Part shown: one piece after another, positions 21,479-32,281 of the stretch
How the letters are laid out: each line of letters opens with the position of its first letter
Numbering within the stretch: the first letter of the stretch is position 1
NCBI GenBank assembly: GCA_018398815.1
Contig: CM031600.1
Location: 57,117,475-57,181,474, forward strand
Origin: Conus ventricosus
Lineage: Eukaryota > Mollusca > Gastropoda > Neogastropoda > Conidae
Reading direction: 5' to 3'
Length of the DNA: 64,000 bases
The notes under the pieces: model-generated
Databases searched by the model: none
What the model saw: only the letters and a program-made list of their open reading frames with translations
What the model was told of the DNA's origin: nothing
Made by a program: the position numbers and the translations under genes

Positions 21479-22399
21479 GTACTGTGACACCAGAAACCGG
21501 CCTGTTCCCATGACATGTTGAAATTTTAAGACTCGCACACCTCGGGGGGGCTGCTGTTTCTTCATGTGTTCTGTAATTCAGTCTTCTGCCTTCTCTTGTC
21601 AAAATTAAAGTCTATAATGGCAACCACTGTGCGGTAGAAGTTTACGAGCTGAGAGGTACTCATGGTTTTTTTTCTACGTTAAGGTGAAAAGTGTGGTCTT
21701 TACCCCATCTGGGTATGCCTACACTCAGGCATTATAATGTGTGAAACAAAGTGACTATTCATTTCTGAATGATTTGGGTGTGCATACATCCATGCTTTTT
21801 AACAGACAAGTAAAAAAAAAAAAATCAAATACTGTTAGTATAGTGTGGGTGTGCACAAACCCATACTTCTTTTTTGGTTATCATTTCTAACACAGTATTG
21901 GTGTCTTCATACTCACATTATACAGAAAGGATAAAACCTCTTTTTGTTTGTTCGTTTGTTTGTTTGCTTTAAAATGAGCAATAATATTTTGGTCAGAAGA
22001 TGGGCATGCAGGTCCACTTTAAGCAAATAGGACCAAGCAAATAGCCAACGAGTTTGTAAGCTTAAACATGTTGATGGTTGATGCGCCTGAGCTTATTTAT
22101 CAAGCCTTAGATTGTGTGTGTATGTGGTGTGTTGTTTTGTGGTGTATGAGGGAGAGAGAGAGGGGAGGGGGCGGGGGGAAGAGTAAGTGTGTGTATGTTT
22201 TATAGGGGGCACTTCTCTGAAAGCCTTGTCCAGTTGTCCCAATCTCCCTCAAGTTTCTTCCTGTGGAACTTAGTTTGTCTTAGTCAGTATCTGATTTATC
22301 TAGCGACTGCACATCTACTGGCATGTATAAATCTACTGACTTCATGAGGCTGCATTCCCCATGCAGACGAACTGACAGCTCTGTGCCCACTGACTGCAG
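21479..22399. other. Kinase intron (0.9 kb)
   Basis: Starts GTACTG and ends tgactgcag. It holds a short (GTTT)n near 21945-21967 and a purine-rich stretch near 22150-22180, nothing else. Confidence 0.75.
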
Positions 22400-22522
22400 G
22401 TCTGTTTGACGTGGATCACACGTCCAAGCTGATGGAGCGACGTGAACCCAAGACCAAGCGACGAGCCAAGTCTGCCCCGGCCGACAAGAAGGAAAAAGGC
22501 CGAGTCAAAGGAAAGCTGGGAG
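22400..22522 (+). CDS. Kinase tail exon, basic linker
   Basis: This 123-bp exon enters and exits in phase 1. The split codon plus frame gives GLFDVDHTSKLMERREPKTK, then RRAKSAPADKKEKGRVKGKL: a strongly basic linker that may act as a nuclear or membrane/phosphoinositide-binding patch (inferred). Acceptor tgactgcag and donor GTAGGC are acceptable. The junction with the UBA-like exon (KEQ|G) is phase-perfect. Confidence 0.82.
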
Positions 22523-24244
22523 GTAGGCTGACTCAGATGATGGACTTGTCTTTGAACTGGAACGACAGACTTAAGTCATTTCCTTTCTTTTTTCTTTCAT
22601 TCGTCGGCTAGAACCCTGAGGTTCATCGTTGATTAGATTTTTGCATATACAACCATTCTTAATCCCACCAGTATGGCAGCCACGCTCCGTCAAAACGATG
22701 ATTTCTAAACATATGATACCAGTGTGCATATGTTTTCTATTTTCGTGAAAGATTAAATGGATTTAACATGCGAGCAAGTGTTTTTCATGCCTTTGTTCAC
22801 GCAGGAATCTCAGTTAAAATTTTCATCCAAACAAATGGGAAGGAACTGTGGTCTGCATGGATGTGAACTCCAAAGACAAAATCTCCATTGAGGCTGTCTT
22901 GAGGAGGAATCAACCCCTGGAGCTTCCAGCTAAAATCTGACACCTTGCCCTCACGACCAACAATATCCCCTCTCAATCAGGTCATTGTTTACAGCCCAGA
23001 TGAGCACTGAAGCCACACTGAGGTTGTAAGCAAACTGGGAGCTACAAAGTATGTTCAAATTACTATCCCAAGATTGAAGTCCAGGATCCAGTCAGTCTCT
23101 GAAACCAAAAGACCAGTATATCACAAAATTTATCACAATCCACATCTCAGTCAGGTCAAACGAAAAATGTTAAATGCTTTGAAAAAATTTAACTTAAAAA
23201 CCTATCACTAAAACTAAATTGCTGTTTCAAAACAAGGTGCTCATAGAATCTACTGTGAAATGCTTGTACCTACTGTCATAGGCATCAGAACACTCAGTGA
23301 GAAGATGCTCAATGCTGACATAGTCATTTCCAATACAACAGCAGTGGCCATGATACCCCAGGGCCATACTGATACGAGTTTATTTGTCAGAAAAAAACTG
23401 CCTGAGATCATACTGAACTACTGGACAAGCATAAATTGACAAATACACAAGGAAATGGCTGGATGTCCCATGTATTCTCACCAACATTGCACTCAACTGC
23501 TGCCAAGCAAAGTTGAAGCTACCCTTGAAATCTATCGTGAAGGAGTACAAAGTAGACAAAGCAAGGTGACAACCTTGCTTGAGGACTTTGAAGACAAGGT
23601 TGTAGGATCAGTCTAGCCCAAGCTAAAAACTGGCAGAAAATGGAAATAAACTTGAAAGAAAAATTACTATGTCACTGAACAAAAGAAGCAAGCAGATTAC
23701 AAAACAAACATGATATATTTCCACCTCGCAGGTCTTCTTGCAGGCAAGACATACAACATTCAAAACAATGAAAATGAAGCACAAACAGATAGTCACTTAC
23801 CTCCTCAAACTGGGCACACAATGGATGTGAAATCACAAACACCAGAGGAAGGACTGATGATTGAAGTGCTCATTAAAAGGTGATGGCGTTCACAAAAACC
23901 TTAAGTAAAGTTCACAGAGTGTGAATTCTTCCTATGCCTTCTTTTCATCCCTATGGTCTCAAACACCAGTGATGACATTTTCAGTGGTTGTACTTGCATT
24001 CTTGCCCAGCAGGAACTCATACAGAAGGACTAGAAAACTGCCCTGGTCCTACAAACATGGCTGCTGCTGTTGTCACTGTGCAAAATACCCTCATTGTTCA
24101 CCTCATTGAATTGACATTTCTCTTTTCATCCCATTCTACCATTACTGAAAAACCCTTTGACTAAATAACTATCATTGTTCAGTATTGTTGTTAAAAAGAT
24201 ACTGATAAGAAAGGCACCTGGCTTATAATGTTTAGTTCCTCCAG
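22523..24244. other. Kinase intron with old repeat debris
   Basis: 1.7 kb. At 23720-23790 is a diverged copy of the Penelope-style repeat also found at 28240-28325: CACCTCGCAGGTCTTCTT, GCAGGCAAGACATACAACA, then CAATGAAAATGAAGC. The rest is unassigned. Confidence 0.6.
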
Positions 24245-24450
24245 CCCTGGTTTTGCCGGCGCCGGAAGTGTGCATAGAATCGGCACCCCACAGCGGTAAC
24301 GACGCCACAGGGGAACCGGAGACTAGGATGACATCGTTTGACTTCCTGGCACTCTGCAGCACTCCGTCCTGGCTAGGTCCAGAAAGACGGAGATCACGAC
24401 GCAGAGGGCGCTCCCCGGTCCCCGCCTCTCAGCATAAAAATACAGATGGG
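24245..24450 (+). CDS. Kinase tail exon, Pro/Arg-rich
   Basis: This 206-bp exon has acceptor ttcctccag and a consensus GTAAGT donor. It enters in phase 1 and exits in phase 0. It reads ALVLPAPEVCIESAPHSGND, then TRMTSFDFLALCSTPSWLGP and ERRRSRRRGRSPVPASQHK. The run of Arg with RSP looks like an RS/basophilic phosphorylation patch, and the exon is markedly more GC-rich than its flanks. No domain is recognised. Confidence 0.78.
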
Positions 24451-24695
24451 GTAAGTAAATGTTAAATGAAAAAAAGAAGAAGAAACGTTCCATTTCATGA
24501 CACCCTGTATGTGTTAAAGACTTGAGTGAGTAAATTCGTTGACAGGGAGTTTGTTCACTTGCTTTTGGTTTCAAGTTGTGAGTGTGTTCGTGTTTTTTCA
24601 TGGTGTAGTTTATTCAGTTTCATTTTACTTAGAGTTTGTTTTGATGGAATTCAAAGTTGCATTAGTGTGACAGGGATTGATTACTCCCATTTACA

Positions 24696-24760
24696 TAGAG
24701 GAGAAGGATGCATGAAAAATCTTGAGAAAAAAAAAGGTAGTTGCATGTTTGTTTGAAACA

Positions 24761-24796
<36 letters not shown>

Positions 24797-24838
24797 TGCA
24801 CGCACGCATACATACACACACACACACACACACACACA

Positions 24839-24894
<56 letters not shown>

Positions 24895-25016
24895 GTATAT
24901 ATCTCTGTGTGTGTGTGTGTGTGCTGTGGTGTGTGTGGTGTGTGTGTGTGTGTGTGTGTTTCAAACATGTGACTATCTTTTTTTTTTCAAGATTTTTCAT
25001 GCATCCGTCTCCTATA
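24696..25016. repeat. 320-bp palindrome with microsatellite arms
   Basis: Left arm (24696-24762) GGATGCATGAAAAATCTTGA, A-run, then GTTTGAAACACGCACG. Right arm (24958-25016), reverse-complemented, gives GGATGCATGAAAAATCTTGA, A-run, then TGTTTGAAACACACAC. The interior is (ACGC)n(AC)n turning into (TG)n around a TATA-rich centre near 24890-24902, so the whole block can fold back on itself. Confidence 0.85.
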
Positions 25017-25514
25017 TATCTATTCATGTACTTGTGTGTGATGTGTGTGTGTGTGTGTGAGATAAAACTTTGTAAGTCAACTGACGATCAGAAGAGTTCT
25101 GCTCAGCTTGTTTCTATGAACAGACCAGCTGCCAAATGACTAGTTTTAAATGAACAGCCGTTGGCATATTTCAGAGGTGCGATGCCATTGGAACAGATGA
25201 GTTTATAATAAACTCATTGCGGCATGTAGGGTAGCAATAAGGAGATGGTGGTGACTTGCTGATCTACACTTTTTGTGACTTTTGACAAGGACCATGCTCA
25301 TCCTGTAATGAATAGCCAGAAACGCACATGATAAATTACAGTTACTGTGTGTAATGCTAGGACATTTCTCAGTATAATCCTCCATGTTGATGGTACTGTT
25401 TTCACTCATTGACGTGACTTTGATCTTTTCTTCATTGTTTCGGATATGATGTTAATAGGTCTTTTTTTTGTTGTTAGGGTTTCTGTTTGTTTTTGTTCTT
25501 GGTTATCTTTTCAT

Positions 25515-25722
25515 TTCTTGAGGCAAGTCCTGCCAAATGTTTCTCCCAGCCTTCATGAGCAACCTATGACTGTCATCCCAGTCCTGAAGTGAGGTGACGT
25601 CCAGCCTGGATGACTGGACAAATAACTCGCATGCCAAGTGTATACATTCTTCCATTAGTCTGAATGCGCTGATATATCTTGATGATGTTTGCATACAAGT
25701 TTCTGTGTCATGATGCAGATTG
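25515..25722 (-). pseudogene. Coding-like remnant on the minus strand
   Basis: On the minus strand, about 68 codons ending at a stop near 25514 read MEECIHLACELFVQSSRLDV and DWDDSHRLLMKAGRNIWQDL. The composition is amphipathic and protein-like, unlike surrounding shadows. There is no start and the 5' side runs into (CA)n. It could be a fragment of a transposable element or processed gene. The family is not recognised. Confidence 0.3.
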
Positions 25723-25796
25723 TGTGTGTGTGTGTGTGTGGTGTGTGTGTGTGTGTGTGTGTGTGTGTTGTGTGTGTGTGTGTGTGTGTGTGTGTT
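25722..25796. repeat. (GT)n microsatellite
   Basis: GT tract with two TGGTG/TTGTG interruptions. Confidence 0.95.
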
Positions 25797-25908
25797 TAGC
25801 AATTTTGTTTGTTTGTTTGTTTGTTTTCTGTTGTCAGTTGTTTTATGTGTCTTCTGTGTCTTTTCTTGACAAAAGAATGTAACGTTCTGTCTTTTGATTC
25901 ACCTACAG

Positions 25909-25935
25909 ATGTCAGTGCGAAGTCAGTTAAGACGG
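25909..25935 (+). CDS. Candidate kinase micro-exon (27 bp)
   Basis: A good pyrimidine tract and cacctacag precede 27 bases reading MSVRSQLRR in phase 0 to 0, followed by GTATGG. Both neighbours (exit 0 at 24450, entry 0 at 39257) fit, giving TDG-MSVRSQLRR-DYMERHG. Basic and frame-neutral, it may be optional. There is no proof of use. Confidence 0.4.
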
Positions 25936-27796
25936 GTATGGTTACTACCGCTTCACTGTTACTCTTTGGATGGTTTCTTGATGGCTTGTGGAACTGTGCA
26001 CCTCAACTTCTCTTAGTCTTGATTTTTGGGCTTTGAAAGGGAAATTGATGTCTTTCTTTTTCTCTAGGCTTGAAACGGCTAATTAAAAAAAAAAAGAAAA
26101 AAACTTTACAAAGTTTACTAACTTGTTGTGAAGTGTCATCAAGCAGAACGTAACAACACACATGGCCTGCAGAATCTTTCAACTGAGAGTGTTAAGATTT
26201 ATGTGGTTAAAAGAAAAAGTTTTGTTAGGTTCATGTGCAAAACATTTCCATTTTCCTTTTTGAAATTTGAAATGGATTTTTCAAAAGGTTTCTTTATTTT
26301 GTTTGATGTAAACTGAACAGCAGCAATGTAGACTCTATATTGCTCAGAATTTTTTTTCCACATCACAGGTATGTAGGTCTGTGAGTATATGCAGTTGATT
26401 AGAAATGCTAAAAGTTGGTATCTTAATTAATTTAACTAGTACTCACAATATGATTGCTGAATGATTTCTTCAGAAATGAAGTCTTTCCTTTTCAAAAATA
26501 CAGATGTTGAGTGGTGCATTAATGTAGAGTTTCTGTATGTTCTGAAACCTTATCATTCTTTTATAGTGATGAATTCACAGCATTCCGACTTTCTGAAAGC
26601 AGGATCGTGAGATATGGCACTGATCAAAAGAACGGAGATTCAAGCTTGCAATTACTTTTCTGATGAAAAGCTTTTAAATCTCTTGACTCCAAAAGTATAG
26701 GCACTTTACACATAACAGTTTTTGAACCCAGCTGACAAAATGTTATCTTAGGTTGTGTTTCACCTTTTAAAACAAAAAATAAAAATATATAAAAAAGAAA
26801 GAAAGAAAGAAAAAGAAAGGAAGAAAAGAAAGAAGGAAAAGAAACCTTTTTTTTTCTTCTTTTTTTTTTTGTACATGGTTCCCTTCAGACTATCCATTTT
26901 GCCAAGCTGGCGAAAACAAAACAAGACAAGTCGGTATGAAAAAAACCCAACCTTATAAGCTATCGATACTTTATGAGATAGAAATGAGTAGATGTTCTGT
27001 TAAAGCGGATTATGAATTCTATTGCAAGTGTGAAAAAAAAAAAAAAAAAAAAAACCCAAAGTCTAGATGAAATCTCAAATGTCAGCATAATATTTTACAT
27101 AGCGGGCGTTTGAAAGCTAAATAAGAAAGCAAGCCAAACAACAGCAAAAATAATGATAATAATCATCCAGTGTGGAGCGTGGGATAGTGTACACTGTGTT
27201 CATTCATATCTACCTAAGTGACTCCGAGTATGTCTGATGGCACCAACTGCAGTTGTTGCACAGTTTCATGAAGCCTTTCTGACAGTAAATGCCTGGACTC
27301 ATGCTGAAATAGCCTCTATCGCCATGTCTCGCTTGTCTGTCACACCGCTGTTCGATATATTGTACCTTTTCTTTTCCTGCTACTGTGCTATTGTACAACC
27401 ACTTGTCTATGTATCTTCTAACCTTGTTCCTTGTACCAATTAACATGCTGTGGACTGGACTTTTGCTTCATGTCAAACACAATTTCTTGCCTCTCCTATG
27501 TGTGTATCTTTATCCTCTCTCTCTCTCTCTCTTCCGATCAGCTATGTAGATACATTGACACAACATGGCGAATGTCTCATACAAGCATGACATGTTCGTT
27601 GTGCTCAGATGTACTTGGAATTGTAATTCATCGTGTTTCTTTTGGCCGGCAGCTCTGAAATTTGTTTTCTGTTCCATTTTCATCCAACAGTGGAAAAGCA
27701 GTGTATATGAAATCCCTGTCCATGCTTTAGAATTTTTCTTCTTTTTTTTTTTTCAAAGACACAATTCCGTTGTGCTTTCTGCTGTGGCTTGCAGTG

Positions 27797-27982
27797 TAGT
27801 CTCCATGTGTCATGACCTCTGCAAGGCGTGGATGTTGTTCTGACACCATGCAAACACATAGTCTCCATGTGTCATGACCTCTGCAAGGCGTGGATGTTGT
27901 TCTGACACCATGCAAACACATAGTCTCCATGTGTCATGACCTCTGCAAGGCGTGGATGTTGTTCTGACACCATGCAAACACA
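27797..27982. repeat. 62-bp tandem repeat, 3 copies
   Basis: Three nearly identical copies beginning TAGTCTCCATGTGTCATGAC start at 27797, 27859 and 27921. Confidence 0.92.
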
Positions 27983-28029
27983 TCTGCAAAGGAAATGAAT
28001 CCATAAATGATTTTAAAACATGTTAGACT

Positions 28030-28143
28030 AGTCAGAAAATCCATTTGGAAGAAAGGTTGGCAGAGATAAAGAAATAAATAGATCTAGGTCAGAAAATCCA
28101 TTTGGAAGAAAGGTTGGCAGAGATAAAGAAATAAATGGATCTA
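28030..28143. repeat. 58-bp tandem duplication
   Basis: GTCAGAAAATCCATTTGGAA through AAGAAATAAATAGATCTAG occurs twice head to tail with one or two differences. Confidence 0.88.
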
Positions 28144-28185
28144 GTTGCACAGTGAGGCGACTGCAGGTTGATGTCTAAACGAATT

Positions 28186-28605
28186 TGAAAAATTACTGAT
28201 AAAGCTCTGCCGAAAAATGTTAAGAAATGAATCTTAAGAGAAAACACGACACGTTTCGACCTCTTAGGTCTTCTTCAGGCAAGATACACAACACTCAGAA
28301 CAATGAAAATGAAGCGAGCAATCATCTTTTCCCAATTCGCCGCAAGATGGGCGTTGAATGAGCAAGTCCGTTATCTTCATCCAGTGTTGAACACCCATTG
28401 TTGAACACCCAGTGTTGAACACCCAGTGTTGAACACCCATTTTGCACAGCCTTGCATGAAGATCAGTGACTGCTCATTCCTTTCCGTTGTCCTGAGTGTT
28501 GTGTGTTTTGCCTGAAGAAGACCAAAGAGGTCGAAACGCGTTGTGTTTTGTCTCGTGATTCGTTTGTTAACGTTTTTTCAGCGGAGCTTTATCGGTAGTT
28601 TTTTT
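28186..28605. mobile_element. Inverted-repeat element with Penelope-style motif
   Basis: Arms of about 145 bp at 28186-28330 and 28461-28605 are reverse complements at roughly 80%. Shared words include GATAAAGCTC, TTTCGACCTCTT, GGTCTTCTTCAGG and ACACAACACTCAG. Read on the plus strand, the right arm has CCTGAAGAAGACC, AAAGA, GGTCGAAACG. This CTGAAGA...GAAAC arrangement is typical of Penelope-like retroelement ends, which can carry hammerhead ribozymes. The loop contains four 14-bp repeats GTTGAACACCCAGT (28385-28440). A third, diverged copy of the arm lies at 23720-23790. Confidence 0.6.
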
Positions 28606-28840
28606 CAAAGAAGTAAGTAGTTTCTCTTACTATTTTGTGATGCGCAGGGTTGTCTTTGAATGGGCTGGGGGACTTTCTTTTGAATAGTGTATGTGTGTAC
28701 AATTAGAAATGATCGTACATGCATGTTATGGATGGATTTCAGAGTTTATCTCTCTCCCTCTCTTGCTCTTTCTGTCCACCCTACCTTAGTTTCTATCTGT
28801 CTGTCTGCCTACATACCTGCCTGTCTTGTCTGCCTGTCTC

Positions 28841-28862
28841 TCTCTCTCTCTCTTCTCTCTCT

Positions 28863-28905
<43 letters not shown>
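28841..28905. repeat. (CT)n microsatellite
   Basis: CT tract with CTTCT interruptions. Confidence 0.92.
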
Positions 28906-28907
<2 letters not shown>

Positions 28908-29151
28908 CTCTTTCTCTCATAAATCTCTGTGTCTATGCAACTATCTCTTTTCCTGCTCCCCTCTCCCTTGTCTCCCCTCCCTTCCCCAACCACCATCCAC
29001 AGCTTCCACATGCCATTGTATTTCATTGATTTCTAGGTAAATGTACATCTGTTATACTTCATGTGCACGTGAGAATGCATACACCGCATCCTGGCTCTCC
29101 TGTCCCATTCTCTCCCCATATCACACACACACACACACACACCACACACAC

Positions 29152-29186
<35 letters not shown>

Positions 29187-30294
29187 TCACTCACACACAG
29201 ATGTACATACACACACACAAGCATGCATGCACTCAGGCACATGCCTAATGTCCTTATCAGTAGCCTGAGACAATTCTCCAAATCCAGTCCCCACCCCCAC
29301 CCACCCCCAACCCCCTCCACTCCCTCCAGAGGCATATCAGACACTAACAGTTTGCCACTTACTTCACTGTTGATCTTATTTCTCTTTACTTCCTTTTTCT
29401 TCTCATTTTTCTTCACATCATCGTTTCTGGGGTTTTTTTTTCCCTTTTATTTCTGACAGTGCTTTTCTTAACAAGTTTTTACTGCTTTGTCTGTTTGATG
29501 CACTGAAAAGAATAGTATACTTTGCACTCATTCATCAATTCAGCTGTTTTTGTTTGTTTGTTTGTTTTTCTACTGGTCATATAGTTGTTTGAGTTTTTCT
29601 TTTTCTTTTTCTTTTTTTTCCTTTTTTTTTTATCTTCCTCTTTTTGAACAATTTTTATCCTTCCACTTTTTATATCAACAATTTATACCATACTGTGTCT
29701 GCACCTTTCTTAAACGATCTAATGGTGTGACAAAAATCTATAATTAGGTAAATGAAAAAATAATGCCACGGAAAAGAAGTATGTGTGAACAACTAGATAA
29801 TTAGAGTTGTTATAGAGAACTAAGTCAAGCAGTCTGTGGTGCTGGCAAGATGTAGCCGCATCTAATGTGTAACCAGTGGTTGTTATCTACAGACTTTCCC
29901 TGAATAAGACGCCTTTACTGACTCACATTTTAACTCTTTCTGGACTAACATATGCATAGCTGAACCGCCCATGTGCGTCTGATTTTCACTAAAATCTGAA
30001 TACACGGATTGCATTCATTCAGAACCAAACCAGGCTACTTTCGTTGATTGGACAATGGAATAGAAGTTGCTGTATTTGATGTTTCTCTGTTCTTTGTGAG
30101 CGAGACGATACGTTAATTTTTGTACTGAAATGATGAAATACGCCATATTTTTTTCTCTATCAGATTAAACAACTCTCTGACCAAGGAGTGCTTTGGATTT
30201 TATATTCATAATAATATGAATGGTCTTCATAACACATTGTGCAAGCTGCCAAACTGTACATCAAAGTTAAGTTTCAAACTATACATCAAATCAT

Positions 30295-30334
<40 letters not shown>
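30295..30334. repeat. Poly-G run of 40 bases
   Basis: Uninterrupted G, then AGGGGCGG. Confidence 0.95.
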
Positions 30335-30335
<1 letters not shown>

Positions 30336-31181
30336 GGGGCGGCTTTTTAAAGATTATTTCACCTTTTATGAATGCAGTCTTCATTGAAAACAGAGGGAGA
30401 ATATCATCAATGTCAAATATGCATCTACTGTGTTGAAGTTTCGTCATGAACACTTTGGAGTGTCACTAAAATAAATGCCTCTTCAGCCGACATTACTTTC
30501 ACTTAGCTTGGTTTCATATGGGCAGCAGCAATTGCACACAGAGCTGCTGGTGCAGCATTCCAGAGCCTCGGTAGTAGTCATTGGTGTAATATCAACGGTT
30601 CATATGATGAATGATATGCTAAACTGGGATGGCAACTTTGTGGTCAAAGTACTTCCCAAGGAAAAAATATTTTGAAAAAAAAAAAAAAAAAGGGGTCATC
30701 GTCAGTTCAGTTCCCGTACAGGATAGGGATGTTATCCTTCTCGATTTCTGCTATACATTGCGCAGTGGTTTGGGGTTTCATCTTTGAAATGAGATGAAGA
30801 AACAAGGTAATGTGTAGGGACTGCACACCTTTCATGCAGATATGAAAATAAGATAAGATAAATGAATGGTGATTTGAAAACAAACAAACAAACAAAAAAC
30901 AGGAATAAGGGAAGTGATCCTGTAGAAAATCCATGGAATTTGTAAGAAGTAAACAAAAACATGTGCAGATATTGGAAAACCAACCTACCAATCAACAAAC
31001 AAAACTTTCTGATGATGTTGTTTTTTTAGCAGTGCTCTCTCACCATGGGATGAGCATTCTGAATTTCAGAGGAGATTTGTTGTTTCAATAAAGTGTATTA
31101 GAAGTGATGGACTCAATCAGTGCAAACAATGACATTAAAAGCAACAACAGAGTATGTGTGGGAATGCGCTTACACACACGC

Positions 31182-31215
<34 letters not shown>

Positions 31216-31962
31216 GCAAGCTGATAGAAATCCACGGAGATGAAACTGTTTATGAAAAGCTGCATGCCTGCTTTTTGTGCTTGATGTGGAAGTCTTTTTT
31301 TTTCTTTTTCTATTTTTTTACAATCTGTCTTTTCCATGCTTTCTGTTCCTGTCTCATATGTTTTGTGCTTTATTTTCCCCTTGCCTGTGTCGTCTCTCTG
31401 CACTTCTTTATTTATTTTACATTGCTTTAATTTTTGTATCTTTGTTTGACTTTCATCTATGTGAAGTACATTAAGTTTGAGATATGTATTTAGCTATTGG
31501 GTTTTTTGTTGTTGTTGTTATTGTTTCGTTGTTTGATAACATTAGTAGAACAGATGTTGAAAATCACAGTAATTGTACTCGTTTTTTGTTGTTGTTTTTT
31601 TTTATAAGGTTTTAAAAATTTTGCTTTTCATAAACACATTAGTTTTCTTTGTTCTCAGTTTTAATCTTCAAAGCAGTCTTTCCATGTTTGCATTCAGGCA
31701 CAGATTCAGCGTTTCAAAAATTGTTTAGAAACTTCACAATGTTTGTAAACTTCATAAACTCTGAGTTTCAGAAGGAAAAAAAAAACACATCAGTTTGGTG
31801 ACAAGCATATTATGCATGCCATTCAATGTACAGTGAGCTTCAGCTGTTAGTTTTTCTTTAAATCTGTGTTGTATGTCACATTATACAGCGCAGGCACAGA
31901 TCAATGAGAATAGGTGAAAAGGGTGAGGAGGGAAGGGGGCAGAGATCTTTCCAGGGCTCTGC

Positions 31963-31976
31963 AACACACACACACA

Positions 31977-32033
<57 letters not shown>

Positions 32034-32108
32034 CACACACACATACTCACTCACTCACTCACTCACTCACTCACTCACTCACTCACTCACACACACACAC
32101 ACACACAA

Positions 32109-32172
<64 letters not shown>

Positions 32173-32281
32173 CCTGATGTGGCCCTTTGTGGTCGGCTGG
32201 GCTATAAGCAACATTATCTTATCTTACACACACACACACACACACCACACACACACACGCACACACACACACACACACACA
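31963..32281. repeat. (CA)n / (TCAC)n compound microsatellite
   Basis: CA tracts to 32040, eleven or so TCAC tetramers at 32046-32090, CA tracts to 32171, a 55-base unique spacer, then more CA from 32226 to 32281. Confidence 0.93.

Noticed and set aside
21155..21565. 136-codon minus-strand frame
   Set aside because: It is the shadow of the UBA-like kinase exon, whose plus-strand frame has a clear motif and matching splice phases.
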